Positions 7,289 to 13,503 of a DNA stretch of 17,272 bases are shown here, in pieces. Source of the stretch: Candidatus Fermentibacterota bacterium (GTDB lineage Bacteria; Fermentibacterota; Fermentibacteria; Fermentibacterales; Fermentibacteraceae); NCBI GenBank assembly GCA_022703195.1, contig JAKLEF010000009.1, forward strand, positions 1-17,272, written 5' to 3'. The notes beneath the pieces are model-generated. The model saw nothing but the letters and a program-made list of their open reading frames with translations, was not told the origin of the DNA and searched no databases. Numbering within the stretch: the stretch's first letter is position 1; each line of letters opens with the position of its first letter. The translations under genes were made by a program, and so were the position numbers.

Positions 7289-7915
7289 ATGAAGCACCTG
7301 CTCGCGGTTCCCATCCTGTCCGCGCTCGCCGGGGCGGCCGAAGTTGTGGTCGGCAGCCAGGGCATGCCGTCCAGCGATCCCTGGTGCGGTTCCTGAAGCG
7401 CCCAGATGCACTACCAGGTGGTGGTGCTCGACAGCGAGACCGACGGCGCCATGCAGATAACCTCCCTCGCCTGGCAGAGGGCCCCCAACGGCGATGACCA
7501 GGGACACTACTACGACGTCGAGATCTACATGGGTCTCTGCGCGGAGGACGCCCTCGGCTCCACGTTCGAGGACAACTGGGTACCCGGGAAGAAGACGCTC
7601 GTCTATTCGGGATCTGTTCTCGATCTGAGCGCGGCGGCCAGCGAGTGGGAGCCGGTGACACTCACCACCCCATACTGGTACGGAGGCCAGCAGAACCTGC
7701 TGATCGACATCCAGTGGGCCTCGGCCAACACCTCCTACAGCTTCTATACCTGGAAGTGGGAGACCGGTGCGGCCCGCTCGGTGAAAGCCGGCAGCCTTTC
7801 TTCGGCAACCGGGGTTCTCTCCACGCAGATGTCCGAGCTGATGCTCACGGGCACTCTCGCGCTCGACGGGTCGACCTTCGCCCAGGTGAAGACAGTGTTC
7901 GAGGAGGGCTTCTGA
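7289..7915 (+). CDS. Putative secreted selenoprotein A, CxxU motif with in-frame UGA at 7394
   Basis: The product is 208 residues if UGA 7394-7396 is read as selenocysteine. ATG 7289 follows GGAGG with a short spacer. Residues 1-17 (MKHLLAVPILSALAGAA) look like a signal peptide. The motif PWCGS-UGA places Cys33 and Sec36 in a CxxU arrangement. The same frame then continues without a stop through MHYQVVVLDSE to a beta-sandwich-like domain (YYDVEIYMGLC, STFEDNWVPGKKTLVYSG, YWYGGQQNLLIDIQW) and ends with the shared tail STFAQVKTVFEEGF. A SECIS-like hairpin follows the UGA. The next gene, a paralogue, overlaps as TGATG and has UGA at the aligned position, arguing against a nonsense mutation. ATG 7406 as an alternative start lacks a ribosome site and orphans the signal peptide. 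The function is unknown; an extracytoplasmic redox or metalloid-binding role is inferred from CxxU. Confidence 0.75.
7397..7427 (+). promoter_or_regulatory. SECIS-like hairpin of gene A
   Basis: Eleven bases after UGA 7394-7396, GCACTACC (7408-7415) pairs with GGTGGTGC (7420-7427), eight pairs with one G-U, around the loop AGGU (7416-7419). The UGA-to-loop distance is 19 bases and G is in the second loop position. Both fit the known bacterial SECIS pattern; the E. coli fdhF loop also contains AGGU. Confidence 0.7.
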
Positions 7916-8550
7916 TGCCCCGGCCGATGCCGTGGCTCCTTGTGCCCCTCCTGGCGGCCCTCCCGGCCGCCTCGGCAACCCTGACCATCGGCTCAGAGGA
8001 GCTTTCGTCCGGCGAACCCCTCTGTGTCTCTTGAATCGAGTCGCTGCACTACCAGGTGGTGGTGCTCGACTCCGAGATGGGCGGGGCTTTCGGGATCGAG
8101 ACGCTGTCGCTGAAGAGGCACAGCTCCGGCTCGACCCCGGCCGGCACGAACTACACCGACTTCCAGATCTGGGCCGGGCTCACGGACTCCGACGTCATGT
8201 CATCGACGTTCGACGACAACATCATCCCCGGCTCCAGGACGCTCCTGTTCAGCCGCGACAGCCTCTACATCGAGGCTCTGCCGAACTCCTGGATACCGTT
8301 CGATCTGGACACGGCCTACTGGTACGGGGGAACGCACAACCTCGTGATCGAGATCATGTGGTCGGACGGCGAGGAGATCGGATCTGAGTGCGTCTATACC
8401 TGGCAGTGGAACACAGGCACGATGAGATGCGCCTCCGGGCCGTTCGCTGCCTCGTCGGGCAGCCTGACGAGCGTCATCCCCGTCCTGAGGCTCGATGGCG
8501 AATCGGCGCTGGAGTCCGCTACCTTCGCGGAGATCAAGTCGGGATCCTGA
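7915..8550 (+). CDS. Putative secreted selenoprotein B, CxxU motif with in-frame UGA at 8032
   Basis: The product is 211 residues if UGA 8032-8034 is selenocysteine. ATG 7915 overlaps the stop of gene A (TGATG) and has GGAGG seven bases upstream. The signal peptide is MPRPMPWLLVPLLAALPAASA. The motif PLCVS-UGA gives Cys37 and Sec40, aligned with gene A, followed by LHYQVVVLDSE. The body is clearly paralogous to A: FQIWAGLTDSDVMSSTFDDN, IIPGSRTLLFS, YWYGGTHNLVIEIMW, YTWQWNTGTMR. The tail is SATFAEIKSGS. Sequence around the UGA differs from A except for the CxS-U pattern, so two independent stop mutations are unlikely. Stop at 8548-8550 is a normal TGA without a comparable hairpin. The function is unknown; it is probably co-translated with A. 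Confidence 0.75.
8035..8072 (+). promoter_or_regulatory. SECIS-like hairpin of gene B
   Basis: The upper stem and AGGU loop are identical to those of gene A: GCACTACC (8046-8053), AGGT (8054-8057), GGTGGTGC (8058-8065), also 11 bases after the UGA. Here a second helix, GAGTCG (8038-8043) with CGACTC (8067-8072), extends the structure below a small 2x1 internal loop, giving 14 pairs in all. Confidence 0.75.
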
Positions 8551-8561
8551 GGCGTACGGCC

Positions 8562-8592
8562 CGGTTCAGCGCGACATCATCGCCGTGAACCG
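8562..8592 (+). terminator. Weak hairpin after gene B
   Basis: CGGTTCA (8562-8568) pairs with TGAACCG (8586-8592) around a 17-base loop that contains a GCG/CGC pair. No T-run follows, so termination is uncertain. Confidence 0.3.
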
Positions 8593-8667
8593 CCCTGCAG
8601 CCTGTGCGCCTGACCGGAGTTCGCGTATAGTGTTCCCGGCGTGGTGTCACAGATGGAGGGAGCCGCC

Positions 8668-9267
8668 ATGAGACATGCAGGACTTCTGACCGTGCTGGCA
8701 GCCTCGGTCGCCTTCGCCGCGGGCAGCGTTCGACTCGACCACCCTCTCTACATCCCGGGTAACGACGCACAGATCTCGTACGACGACGGATCGGCCTACT
8801 GGCTATCCTGGTCCGGGCTCTACAGGGGAGTGTGGTTCCATCTCGACGACTTCGGTTACTCGGGCTGGGTCGCCACACACTCGGAACTCTGGTTCTACCA
8901 CCATCCCTCCTATCCCTGGGATACCTCCAGCTTCTACGCCCTGCTCTACGACGGGGGATCCTCCGGCCCCGGCATGCTGTTCGACCAGACTTCCGTGACG
9001 GCCCTGCACTACGCGCCCTGCATGGTCACCCTGACTCCTTCCGTATACTTCAACGACGACTTCTGGGTGCTCACGAGCTCCGAGATGTCCACCGGCGGAT
9101 GGCCGTCGATCCTCGAAGACTACTCGGCAGGCGCGACTGACCACAGCTTCCAGAGCGACGACTTCTCGGCGTGGGAGCCGAGCCCCCATGGCGACTATTT
9201 CATCCGTTCCGTCTGGTACGACGTGCTCGACTCGGAAACCTGGGGGGCGATAAAGGCCCTCTTCTAG
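8668..9267 (+). CDS. Secreted aromatic-rich protein with TWGAIKALF tail
   Basis: The product is 199 aa. ATG 8668 follows GGAGG with a spacer of about eight bases; a GTG at 8641 in frame lacks such a site. MRHAGLLTVLAASVAFAAGS is a signal peptide. The mature chain is rich in W, Y and D, with segments such as SYDDGSAYWLSWSGLYRGVW, FHLDDFGYSGWVATHSELWF and SSFYALLYDGGSSGPG. These resemble the strand-turn-strand modules found in other secreted proteins with this C-terminus. The last residues, LDSETWGAIKALF, are the clearest example of the shared tail. No enzyme motif is visible. It lies 117 bases after gene B and may be transcribed separately. Confidence 0.8.
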   Translation: MRHAGLLTVLAASVAFAAGSVRLDHPLYIPGNDAQISYDDGSAYWLSWSGLYRGVWFHLDDFGYSGWVATHSELWFYHHPSYPWDTSSFYALLYDGGSSGPGMLFDQTSVTALHYAPCMVTLTPSVYFNDDFWVLTSSEMSTGGWPSILEDYSAGATDHSFQSDDFSAWEPSPHGDYFIRSVWYDVLDSETWGAIKALF

Positions 9268-9284
9268 GATCGGCGGATCACGGG

Positions 9285-9313
9285 CGCCTGCCGCCGGTTC
9301 TGCGCCAGGCGGC
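9285..9313. terminator. GC hairpin between convergent genes
   Basis: CGCCTG (9285-9290) can pair with CAGGCG (9306-9311), or alternatively GCCGCC (9290-9295) with GGCGGC (9308-9313). It lies between the stops of the 8668-9267 gene and the minus-strand rhodanese gene. On the plus strand CCTTTTC follows about 14 bases later, so it may serve both directions weakly. Confidence 0.35.
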
Positions 9314-9321
9314 CTGCATCG

Positions 9322-9699
9322 TCAGCCTTTTCTCGATCTTAGCTTGCATCCGCACTGCCCGCGCAGTTCGAAATCGGGGTCCTTCCTGACGGGAAGACCG
9401 TCGCGCTCCCAGTCGACCATCCCGCCCGCGAGGCTGGCAACCGGCCCGAGCCCGGCTGCCGACAGCACCTCTGCGGCAGCCCTCGAGTGCAGCCCGACCG
9501 AATCCGCTACGATGAGCAGCCTTCCCCGCGGCAGGTCCCCGGCCCTCTCAGCGATCTCCGCCCGGGGGATGCAGATCACCCCGGGCACGTCGAAGACCCT
9601 GTAGCTGACCTCGTGCTCCGGCCTCATGTCGACGATCAGGGCCCCGGAACCGGAGGCCGCCTCGCAGGCCTCCCGGGGCGACATCGAAACCACCGCCAT
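9322..9699 (-). CDS. Rhodanese-like domain protein lacking the catalytic cysteine
   Basis: The product is 125 aa. ATG 9699 follows GGAGGA with a five-base spacer. The fold is a single rhodanese domain: SPREACEAASG, LIVDMRPEHEVSYRVFDVPG, ICIPRAEI, LLIVADSVGLHSRAAAEVL, then VASLAGGMVDWERDGLPV. In active members the loop after LLIV is C-x-x-G-x-R-S. Here it reads ADSVGLHSR (residues 65-73), one residue longer and without Cys. Sulfur transfer by the usual persulfide is therefore unlikely at that site. A C-terminal QCGCKLRS adds Cys116 and Cys118, which could carry sulfur or bind metal. The only other Cys is Cys43. It is divergently transcribed from the DUF6714-like gene. Confidence 0.85.
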   Translation of the reverse strand: MAVVSMSPREACEAASGSGALIVDMRPEHEVSYRVFDVPGVICIPRAEIAERAGDLPRGRLLIVADSVGLHSRAAAEVLSAAGLGPVASLAGGMVDWERDGLPVRKDPDFELRGQCGCKLRSRKG

Positions 9700-9844
9700 G
9701 ATCTCCTCCGATCGGTGCCGGCTCTCCCCGTGCCTATGACAACCGCCGTCAGATATGGCAATTCCCGGTCGGGGCGAGTACCCCAGGGAACGCAAGCTTC
9801 ATGCTCCCGGCCTCCCGGAAGGCGGCCTCCAACCCGGGTGGCGC

Positions 9845-9873
9845 TTGACAAGGCGGGCGGCGCCGGAGATCGT
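9845..9873 (+). promoter_or_regulatory. Candidate promoter for the 9908-10423 gene
   Basis: A perfect TTGACA (9845-9850) is followed after 17 bases by GATCGT (9868-9873), which is only a weak -10. The rest of the 208-base divergent gap (9700-9907) shows no gene. Confidence 0.35.
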
Positions 9874-9907
9874 CCGTGCATCGATACATTTCGGAGGTTT
9901 TGTGGAT

Positions 9908-10423
9908 ATGCCTGCAGATGCGGGTGATTCGTCCACCGGATCCGGAAGCGCCGGAAGCTGTGAACCGGTGGTCGATATCGAGAGCGTCCGGGACGGGATA
10001 TGCAGTGCATTCTCGGGTGTCCGTCTCGGAGGCGGCGTGGGCCTCCGTGAGGCCCAGGGCCTTGACGCCTACGAGGACGAGGCATCCCGGGCTGTACGCC
10101 GCCGGGATGACGAGAAGGACGACTGGCGGATCATCCGTCCGGCAGACCTCAACAGGTGCAACAGCAGCCTGAGCTTCTTCGACGCCGAGGGCATGAGGTT
10201 CCACCTACCCGCATTCCTCGTTGCCGACCTCGACGGAGTCTACGAGTTCGGCATGGCCTTCCACCTGACCCATCTCGACTCCCACGGGATCGGGCAGTTC
10301 TCGCTCCTCTCCCCCGAGCAGAGGGCGGCCGTGCGCAGATATCTCCAGTACATCTCCACCGAGGACGACTACGCTTTCGAGCGACCCGCCATCCTGAGGG
10401 CACTGGTCGAGTTCTGGACCTGA
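9908..10423 (+). CDS. DUF6714-like protein of unknown function
   Basis: The product is 171 aa. ATG 9908 lies ten bases after GGAGG; GTG 9902, four bases after it, is the alternative. The first 20 residues are low-complexity (Ser/Gly/Ala), with no signal peptide. The core contains DWRIIRPADLNRCNSSLSFF, then FDAEGMRFHLPAFLVADLDG and LLSPEQRAAVRRYLQYIS. This matches what I recall of DUF6714: a W-R-x-I-P motif, an F-D-x-x-G-M-R-F-x-L-P-A-x-L core, and a C-terminal L-S-x-E-Q helix. No function is known for that family and no catalytic residues stand out. It is likely cytoplasmic. Confidence 0.75.
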   Translation: MPADAGDSSTGSGSAGSCEPVVDIESVRDGICSAFSGVRLGGGVGLREAQGLDAYEDEASRAVRRRDDEKDDWRIIRPADLNRCNSSLSFFDAEGMRFHLPAFLVADLDGVYEFGMAFHLTHLDSHGIGQFSLLSPEQRAAVRRYLQYISTEDDYAFERPAILRALVEFWT

Positions 10424-10550
10424 GGCCGCAGGGTTCCCCGGCTTGGTGAAGCCCCCGCAGGAATGTATTGTCGGGCGACGGGACCGGCCGATGCCCCGGA
10501 CGGCCCCGACCGGCGCGCGCCGGACGGATCGAACCCTGGAAGGAACGTGG

Positions 10551-11711
10551 ATGGACGATCTGATCTACCTCGACAACTCCGCGACGTCGTTCCCGAAGCC
10601 GCAGGTCGTGTACGACTTCATGAAGGAGTTCTACCAGTCGCACGGGGTGAGCCCCGGCCGCTCGGGTTTCGACAAGGCGCTCGAGGCCGAGAACATCGTC
10701 CACGGAACGAGGAAGCTGCTCACTGGTCTCTTCAACGGCACCGACCCCAACCGCCTCACGTTCTGCTACAACGCCACCGACGCCCTCAACAGGATCATCA
10801 TGGGCATGCTCTCCAGGGGCGACCACGTCATCTCGACCAACCTCGAGCACAACTCCGTCCTCCGGCCCCTGAACCACCTGGAGCGCGACGGCGGCGTGGA
10901 GGTCACCTGGATCCCGTTCGACTCGAAGGGCTACGTCGATCCCGACGACATCGAGAAGGCCTTCAGGAAGAACACCAGGCTCGTGATAGTGAACCACTCC
11001 TCCAACATCATCGGCACCGTGCAGCCCGTGGGCGAGATAGGCCGCCGCTGCCGGAAGGCCGGCATCTTCTTCGCGGTGGACGCCAGCCAGAGCGCAGGCG
11101 CCGTCCCGATCGACGTCCAGGCGATGTGCATCGACCTCCTGGCCTTCACCGGCCACAAGTGCCTGATGGGCCCTACCGGCATAGGCGGTGCCTACGTCGG
11201 CGAGGAAGTGCCGGTGCGCTGTACGATCTTCGGCGGCACGGGCGTGCGCTCCGCGCAGCCCTTCCACCTCGACGAGTTCCCGTACAGGATGGAGGCCGGC
11301 ACGCTCAACACCGTCGGCATATCGGGCCTCAACGCCGGCGTGAAGTGGGTCCTGGAACAGGGCATGGACAGGGTCCACGACCACGAGATCGCCCTCTGGG
11401 ACAAGCTCCGCAAGGGCGTCCAGGCCGTCGACGGCGTCACCACCTACTGCGCCGACGACACCGGCGATCAGAACCCGGTTCTCAGCCTGAACATCCGGGG
11501 CTTCGAGGCCGGCGACGTCGGCACCATGCTCGATGTGGACCACGGCATAGCCGTGCGGACCGGGCTCCAGTGCGCCCCCAGGGTGCACCAGCAGCTCGGC
11601 ACGGACAGGATCCACGGCACGGTGCGCTTCAGCGTGGGCCCGTTCAACACCGAGAAGGAGATCGACACGGCGATAGGGGCGGTGCGCGAGATCGCGTCGC
11701 TCGGGAAGTAG
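10551..11711 (+). CDS. Cysteine desulfurase-family PLP enzyme (class V aminotransferase fold)
   Basis: The product is 386 aa. ATG 10551 is six bases after GGAAGGA; the frame stays open upstream to 10443, but that part is not protein-like. Hallmarks are IYLDNSATSFPKP at the N-terminus, His100 in NLEHNS, VDASQSAGAVPID (Asp177) and AFTGHKCLMGPTG with the PLP lysine Lys203. The C-terminal lobe has TGLQCAP with catalytic Cys341, then HGTVRFSVGPFNTEKEID. The layout matches the TIGR01977 branch, whose members are often seen in selenium-using genomes, rather than IscS. It should release sulfur from cysteine as an enzyme persulfide, or selenium from selenocysteine. It lies 26 bases upstream of dsrC, probably one operon, suggesting it charges a sulfur carrier. 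Specificity for S or Se cannot be told from sequence. Confidence 0.88.
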   Translation: MDDLIYLDNSATSFPKPQVVYDFMKEFYQSHGVSPGRSGFDKALEAENIVHGTRKLLTGLFNGTDPNRLTFCYNATDALNRIIMGMLSRGDHVISTNLEHNSVLRPLNHLERDGGVEVTWIPFDSKGYVDPDDIEKAFRKNTRLVIVNHSSNIIGTVQPVGEIGRRCRKAGIFFAVDASQSAGAVPIDVQAMCIDLLAFTGHKCLMGPTGIGGAYVGEEVPVRCTIFGGTGVRSAQPFHLDEFPYRMEAGTLNTVGISGLNAGVKWVLEQGMDRVHDHEIALWDKLRKGVQAVDGVTTYCADDTGDQNPVLSLNIRGFEAGDVGTMLDVDHGIAVRTGLQCAPRVHQQLGTDRIHGTVRFSVGPFNTEKEIDTAIGAVREIASLGK

Positions 11712-11737
11712 CCCGCAACACCACGACCGGAGAAGCA

Positions 11738-12055
11738 ATGGACAGCATCAGGATAGGCGACGTGGAACTGAAGGTGGACGGCGACGGGTTCCTGCAGGAC
11801 CCGCAGCTCTGGAGCGAAGCCGTGGCGGCCGAGTTCGCCAGGCTCGACGGCATCGAGGAACTGACCCCCAAGCACTGGGAGGTCATCAACTACATCAGGG
11901 GGTTCTGGAAGGAATCCGACATGGCCCCGACGGTGCGCGGCCTGTGCAAGCAGAGCGGACTCAGGCTGCAGGAGATCTACGGCCTGTTCCCCAAGGGCCC
12001 GGCGAGGGGCGCCTGCAGGATAGCGGGGCTGCCCAAGCCCGACGGCTGCGTCTAG
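11738..12055 (+). CDS. dsrC: DsrC/TusE-family sulfur-relay protein with both redox cysteines
   Basis: The product is 105 aa. ATG 11738 is five bases after GGAG. Family features are DGDGFLQDPQLWSEAVAAEF, LTPKHWEVINYIRGFW and the flexible arm KGPARGACRIAGLPKPDGCV. Cys93 and penultimate Cys104 are separated by ten residues, the spacing of true DsrC that forms an intramolecular disulfide or trisulfide; plain TusE proteins keep only the last one. DsrC is a cytoplasmic substrate of sulfite reductase and of Hdr-like complexes. Here no dsrAB is visible, but a complete Hdr/Flx operon faces it tail to tail, only 35 bases away. It probably serves as that complex's disulfide acceptor or as carrier for the adjacent desulfurase. 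Confidence 0.95.
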   Translation: MDSIRIGDVELKVDGDGFLQDPQLWSEAVAAEFARLDGIEELTPKHWEVINYIRGFWKESDMAPTVRGLCKQSGLRLQEIYGLFPKGPARGACRIAGLPKPDGCV

Positions 12056-12073
12056 TCGGAGGATCCTCGACAG

Positions 12074-12110
12074 TCAGGGGCGTGCGGTCGTCAGCGGCCC
12101 GCGCCCCTGA
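12074..12110. terminator. Shared hairpin terminator between dsrC and hdrB
   Basis: TCAGGGGCG (12074-12082) pairs with CGCCCCTGA (12102-12110), nine bp. On the plus strand TCCTTTCC follows. The hairpin overlaps the last codons of hdrB and its stop codon (12091-12093) lies in the loop, so it ends dsrC and covers the end of the opposing operon. Confidence 0.6.
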
Positions 12111-12990
12111 TCCTTTCCACCAGGGCTTCCCGCGGTACGGTCGAGATCGATGCCACCTCGGCCGGGTCGAACCCCATGCACACGGCCAGCAGCTGGTTGT
12201 AGTCGAAGACGGGCAGCGGCACGTAGGCCGGGTCCTTCTTCGCCAGTTCGGCCTGCATCCGGTCCATGTGCTCGAGGCAGGTGATGCACGAGACGACGAT
12301 CATGCCTGCGTCGGTCTCGGCCCTGAGGGCCCTGAGCTTCCGGAATGCGTACTCCGAGGCGCCCGCGAAGCTGCCCTTCACGAATCCCCCCGCCCCTCCG
12401 CAGCACTGCAGCTCGCGGCTGTAGGGGCGCACCTCCGCGCCCAGCGCCTCGACCAGGCCGCGCAGCATCCTGGGCCGCCCGGACGACTCCTCGAAACCGA
12501 CGATCTCGCTTGGATAGAGGGTGTGGCAGGGGTACTGCACCACGGCGGACATCCCGTCGAGCGGGAACTCGAGGGATCCGCGGATCCTCTCCGCCCCGAT
12601 GTCGTTGAAGAGGACGTCGGTGATGTGCCTGACCTCCGCGGTGCCGCGGAACTCCCTGCCGGCCTTGCCGCGGAGGAGCCCCTGAACCTTCTCCCTGAGG
12701 GCATCGTCCCCGTGGAGCCTCTCGAGCGCCATGCGCAGAGAGCTGTAGCACGAGCCGCACTGCGTCACCATCGGCACGCCGAGATCCTCGGCGATCGAGA
12801 AGTTCCAGGCGCTCACGGCCAGGGAAGCCGTCTCGTCGGCGGAGGGGAACGACCCGAAGGCCGGGCAGCACACGCTCCCCGGCAGATCCGCCATCTCCGC
12901 ACCCAGGCGCGGCATCGAGAGCCTTATCGCACGCTCGACGTCCGGCCTCACGGCCGGCACGTTGCACCCGAGGAACAGGCCGTACTTCAT
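12091..12990 (-). CDS. hdrB: Heterodisulfide reductase subunit B (HdrB-like, two CCG domains)
   Basis: The product is 299 aa with ATG at 12990. Two complete CCG motifs are present: Cys9, Cys41-Cys42, Cys78-x-x-Cys81, and Cys155, Cys196-Cys197, Cys235-x-x-Cys238. In HdrB these bind the pair of noncubane [4Fe-4S] clusters that split the disulfide substrate, so the catalytic site is intact. It is cytoplasmic and the last gene of the operon, three bases after hdrC. The natural substrate in bacteria is not CoM-CoB; the neighbouring DsrC is the best candidate. Confidence 0.95.
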   Translation of the reverse strand: MKYGLFLGCNVPAVRPDVERAIRLSMPRLGAEMADLPGSVCCPAFGSFPSADETASLAVSAWNFSIAEDLGVPMVTQCGSCYSSLRMALERLHGDDALREKVQGLLRGKAGREFRGTAEVRHITDVLFNDIGAERIRGSLEFPLDGMSAVVQYPCHTLYPSEIVGFEESSGRPRMLRGLVEALGAEVRPYSRELQCCGGAGGFVKGSFAGASEYAFRKLRALRAETDAGMIVVSCITCLEHMDRMQAELAKKDPAYVPLPVFDYNQLLAVCMGFDPAEVASISTVPREALVERIRGAGR

Positions 12991-12993
12991 TCA

Positions 12994-13503
12994 TCAACCC
13001 TTGAACATGAATTCGTTGTTCTTCACCAGATCGGTCTCCCGCAGCATCTCGCGGAACTTCTCGAGCATCTCGGGGAACCTCGCGATGGTGGGCGGCACTT
13101 CTTCGAGGCCTACGGCGCGGCGCTTCTCGCGCACCCTGTCCACGGGCTGGGTGTGCCCCGTCTCGAAGATCTCCGCCACCGAAGCGGGGATGAACGACTC
13201 GTCGTTCCTGGCCTGCCAGCGCCTGACCGCGAGGCAGATCTCGAAGGGCTTCACGCCCATCGGGCACATCTCCTCGCAGGCCGAGCAGGTCACGCAAAGC
13301 CAGGGGGTCTCGTCCTCGAGCAGGCTCTCCGAAAGGCCGAGCAGGACCTTCCTCACGAGGTCCCGCACGAACAGCGGGGGGCTGGCCTCGGCGGCCGGGC
13401 ATCCAGCCACGCACGTGCTGCACGTGAAGCAGTGCCTGATGTCGCCGCAGCTCTCGACAACCTCGCGCCAGAGCCCGGCGTCCACCTTCGAGAGGTCTAT
13501 CAT
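12994..13503 (-). CDS. hdrC: Heterodisulfide reductase subunit C (HdrC-like ferredoxin)
   Basis: The product is 169 aa with ATG at 13503, overlapping the upstream stop as ATGA and preceded by GGGGGAG. Two [4Fe-4S] motifs are seen: CFTCSTCVAGCP (Cys25, 28, 31, 35) and CVTCSACEEMCPMG (Cys70, 73, 76, 80). The C-terminal part has the helical REKRRAVGLEEVPPT region typical of HdrC. It passes electrons from HdrA to HdrB. Length is usual for the family. Confidence 0.95.
   Translation of the reverse strand: MIDLSKVDAGLWREVVESCGDIRHCFTCSTCVAGCPAAEASPPLFVRDLVRKVLLGLSESLLEDETPWLCVTCSACEEMCPMGVKPFEICLAVRRWQARNDESFIPASVAEIFETGHTQPVDRVREKRRAVGLEEVPPTIARFPEMLEKFREMLRETDLVKNNEFMFKG

Noticed and set aside
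7272..7292. Six-codon upstream ORF (MKEEGR) overlapping the start of gene A
   Set aside because: It contains the ribosome site of gene A itself and has none of its own; probably chance.
7406..7915. Separate gene starting at ATG 7406
   Set aside because: No ribosome site precedes it, it would lack a signal peptide, and gene B has no matching ATG.
7289..8550. Genes A and B as pseudogenes or short peptides ended by UGA
   Set aside because: The UGA is at the same aligned codon in both, frames stay coding on both sides, the downstream part is well conserved between paralogues, and a SECIS-like hairpin follows each.
10510..10523. Perfect palindrome CCGGCGCGCGCCGG before the desulfurase
   Set aside because: It has no T-run, no second copy and no obvious link to a regulator; short GC palindromes arise easily at this base composition.
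10149..11738. 529-codon minus-strand frame opposite the desulfurase
   Set aside because: High-GC antisense shadow with low-complexity Val/Glu/Gly composition; the plus strand has all catalytic motifs.
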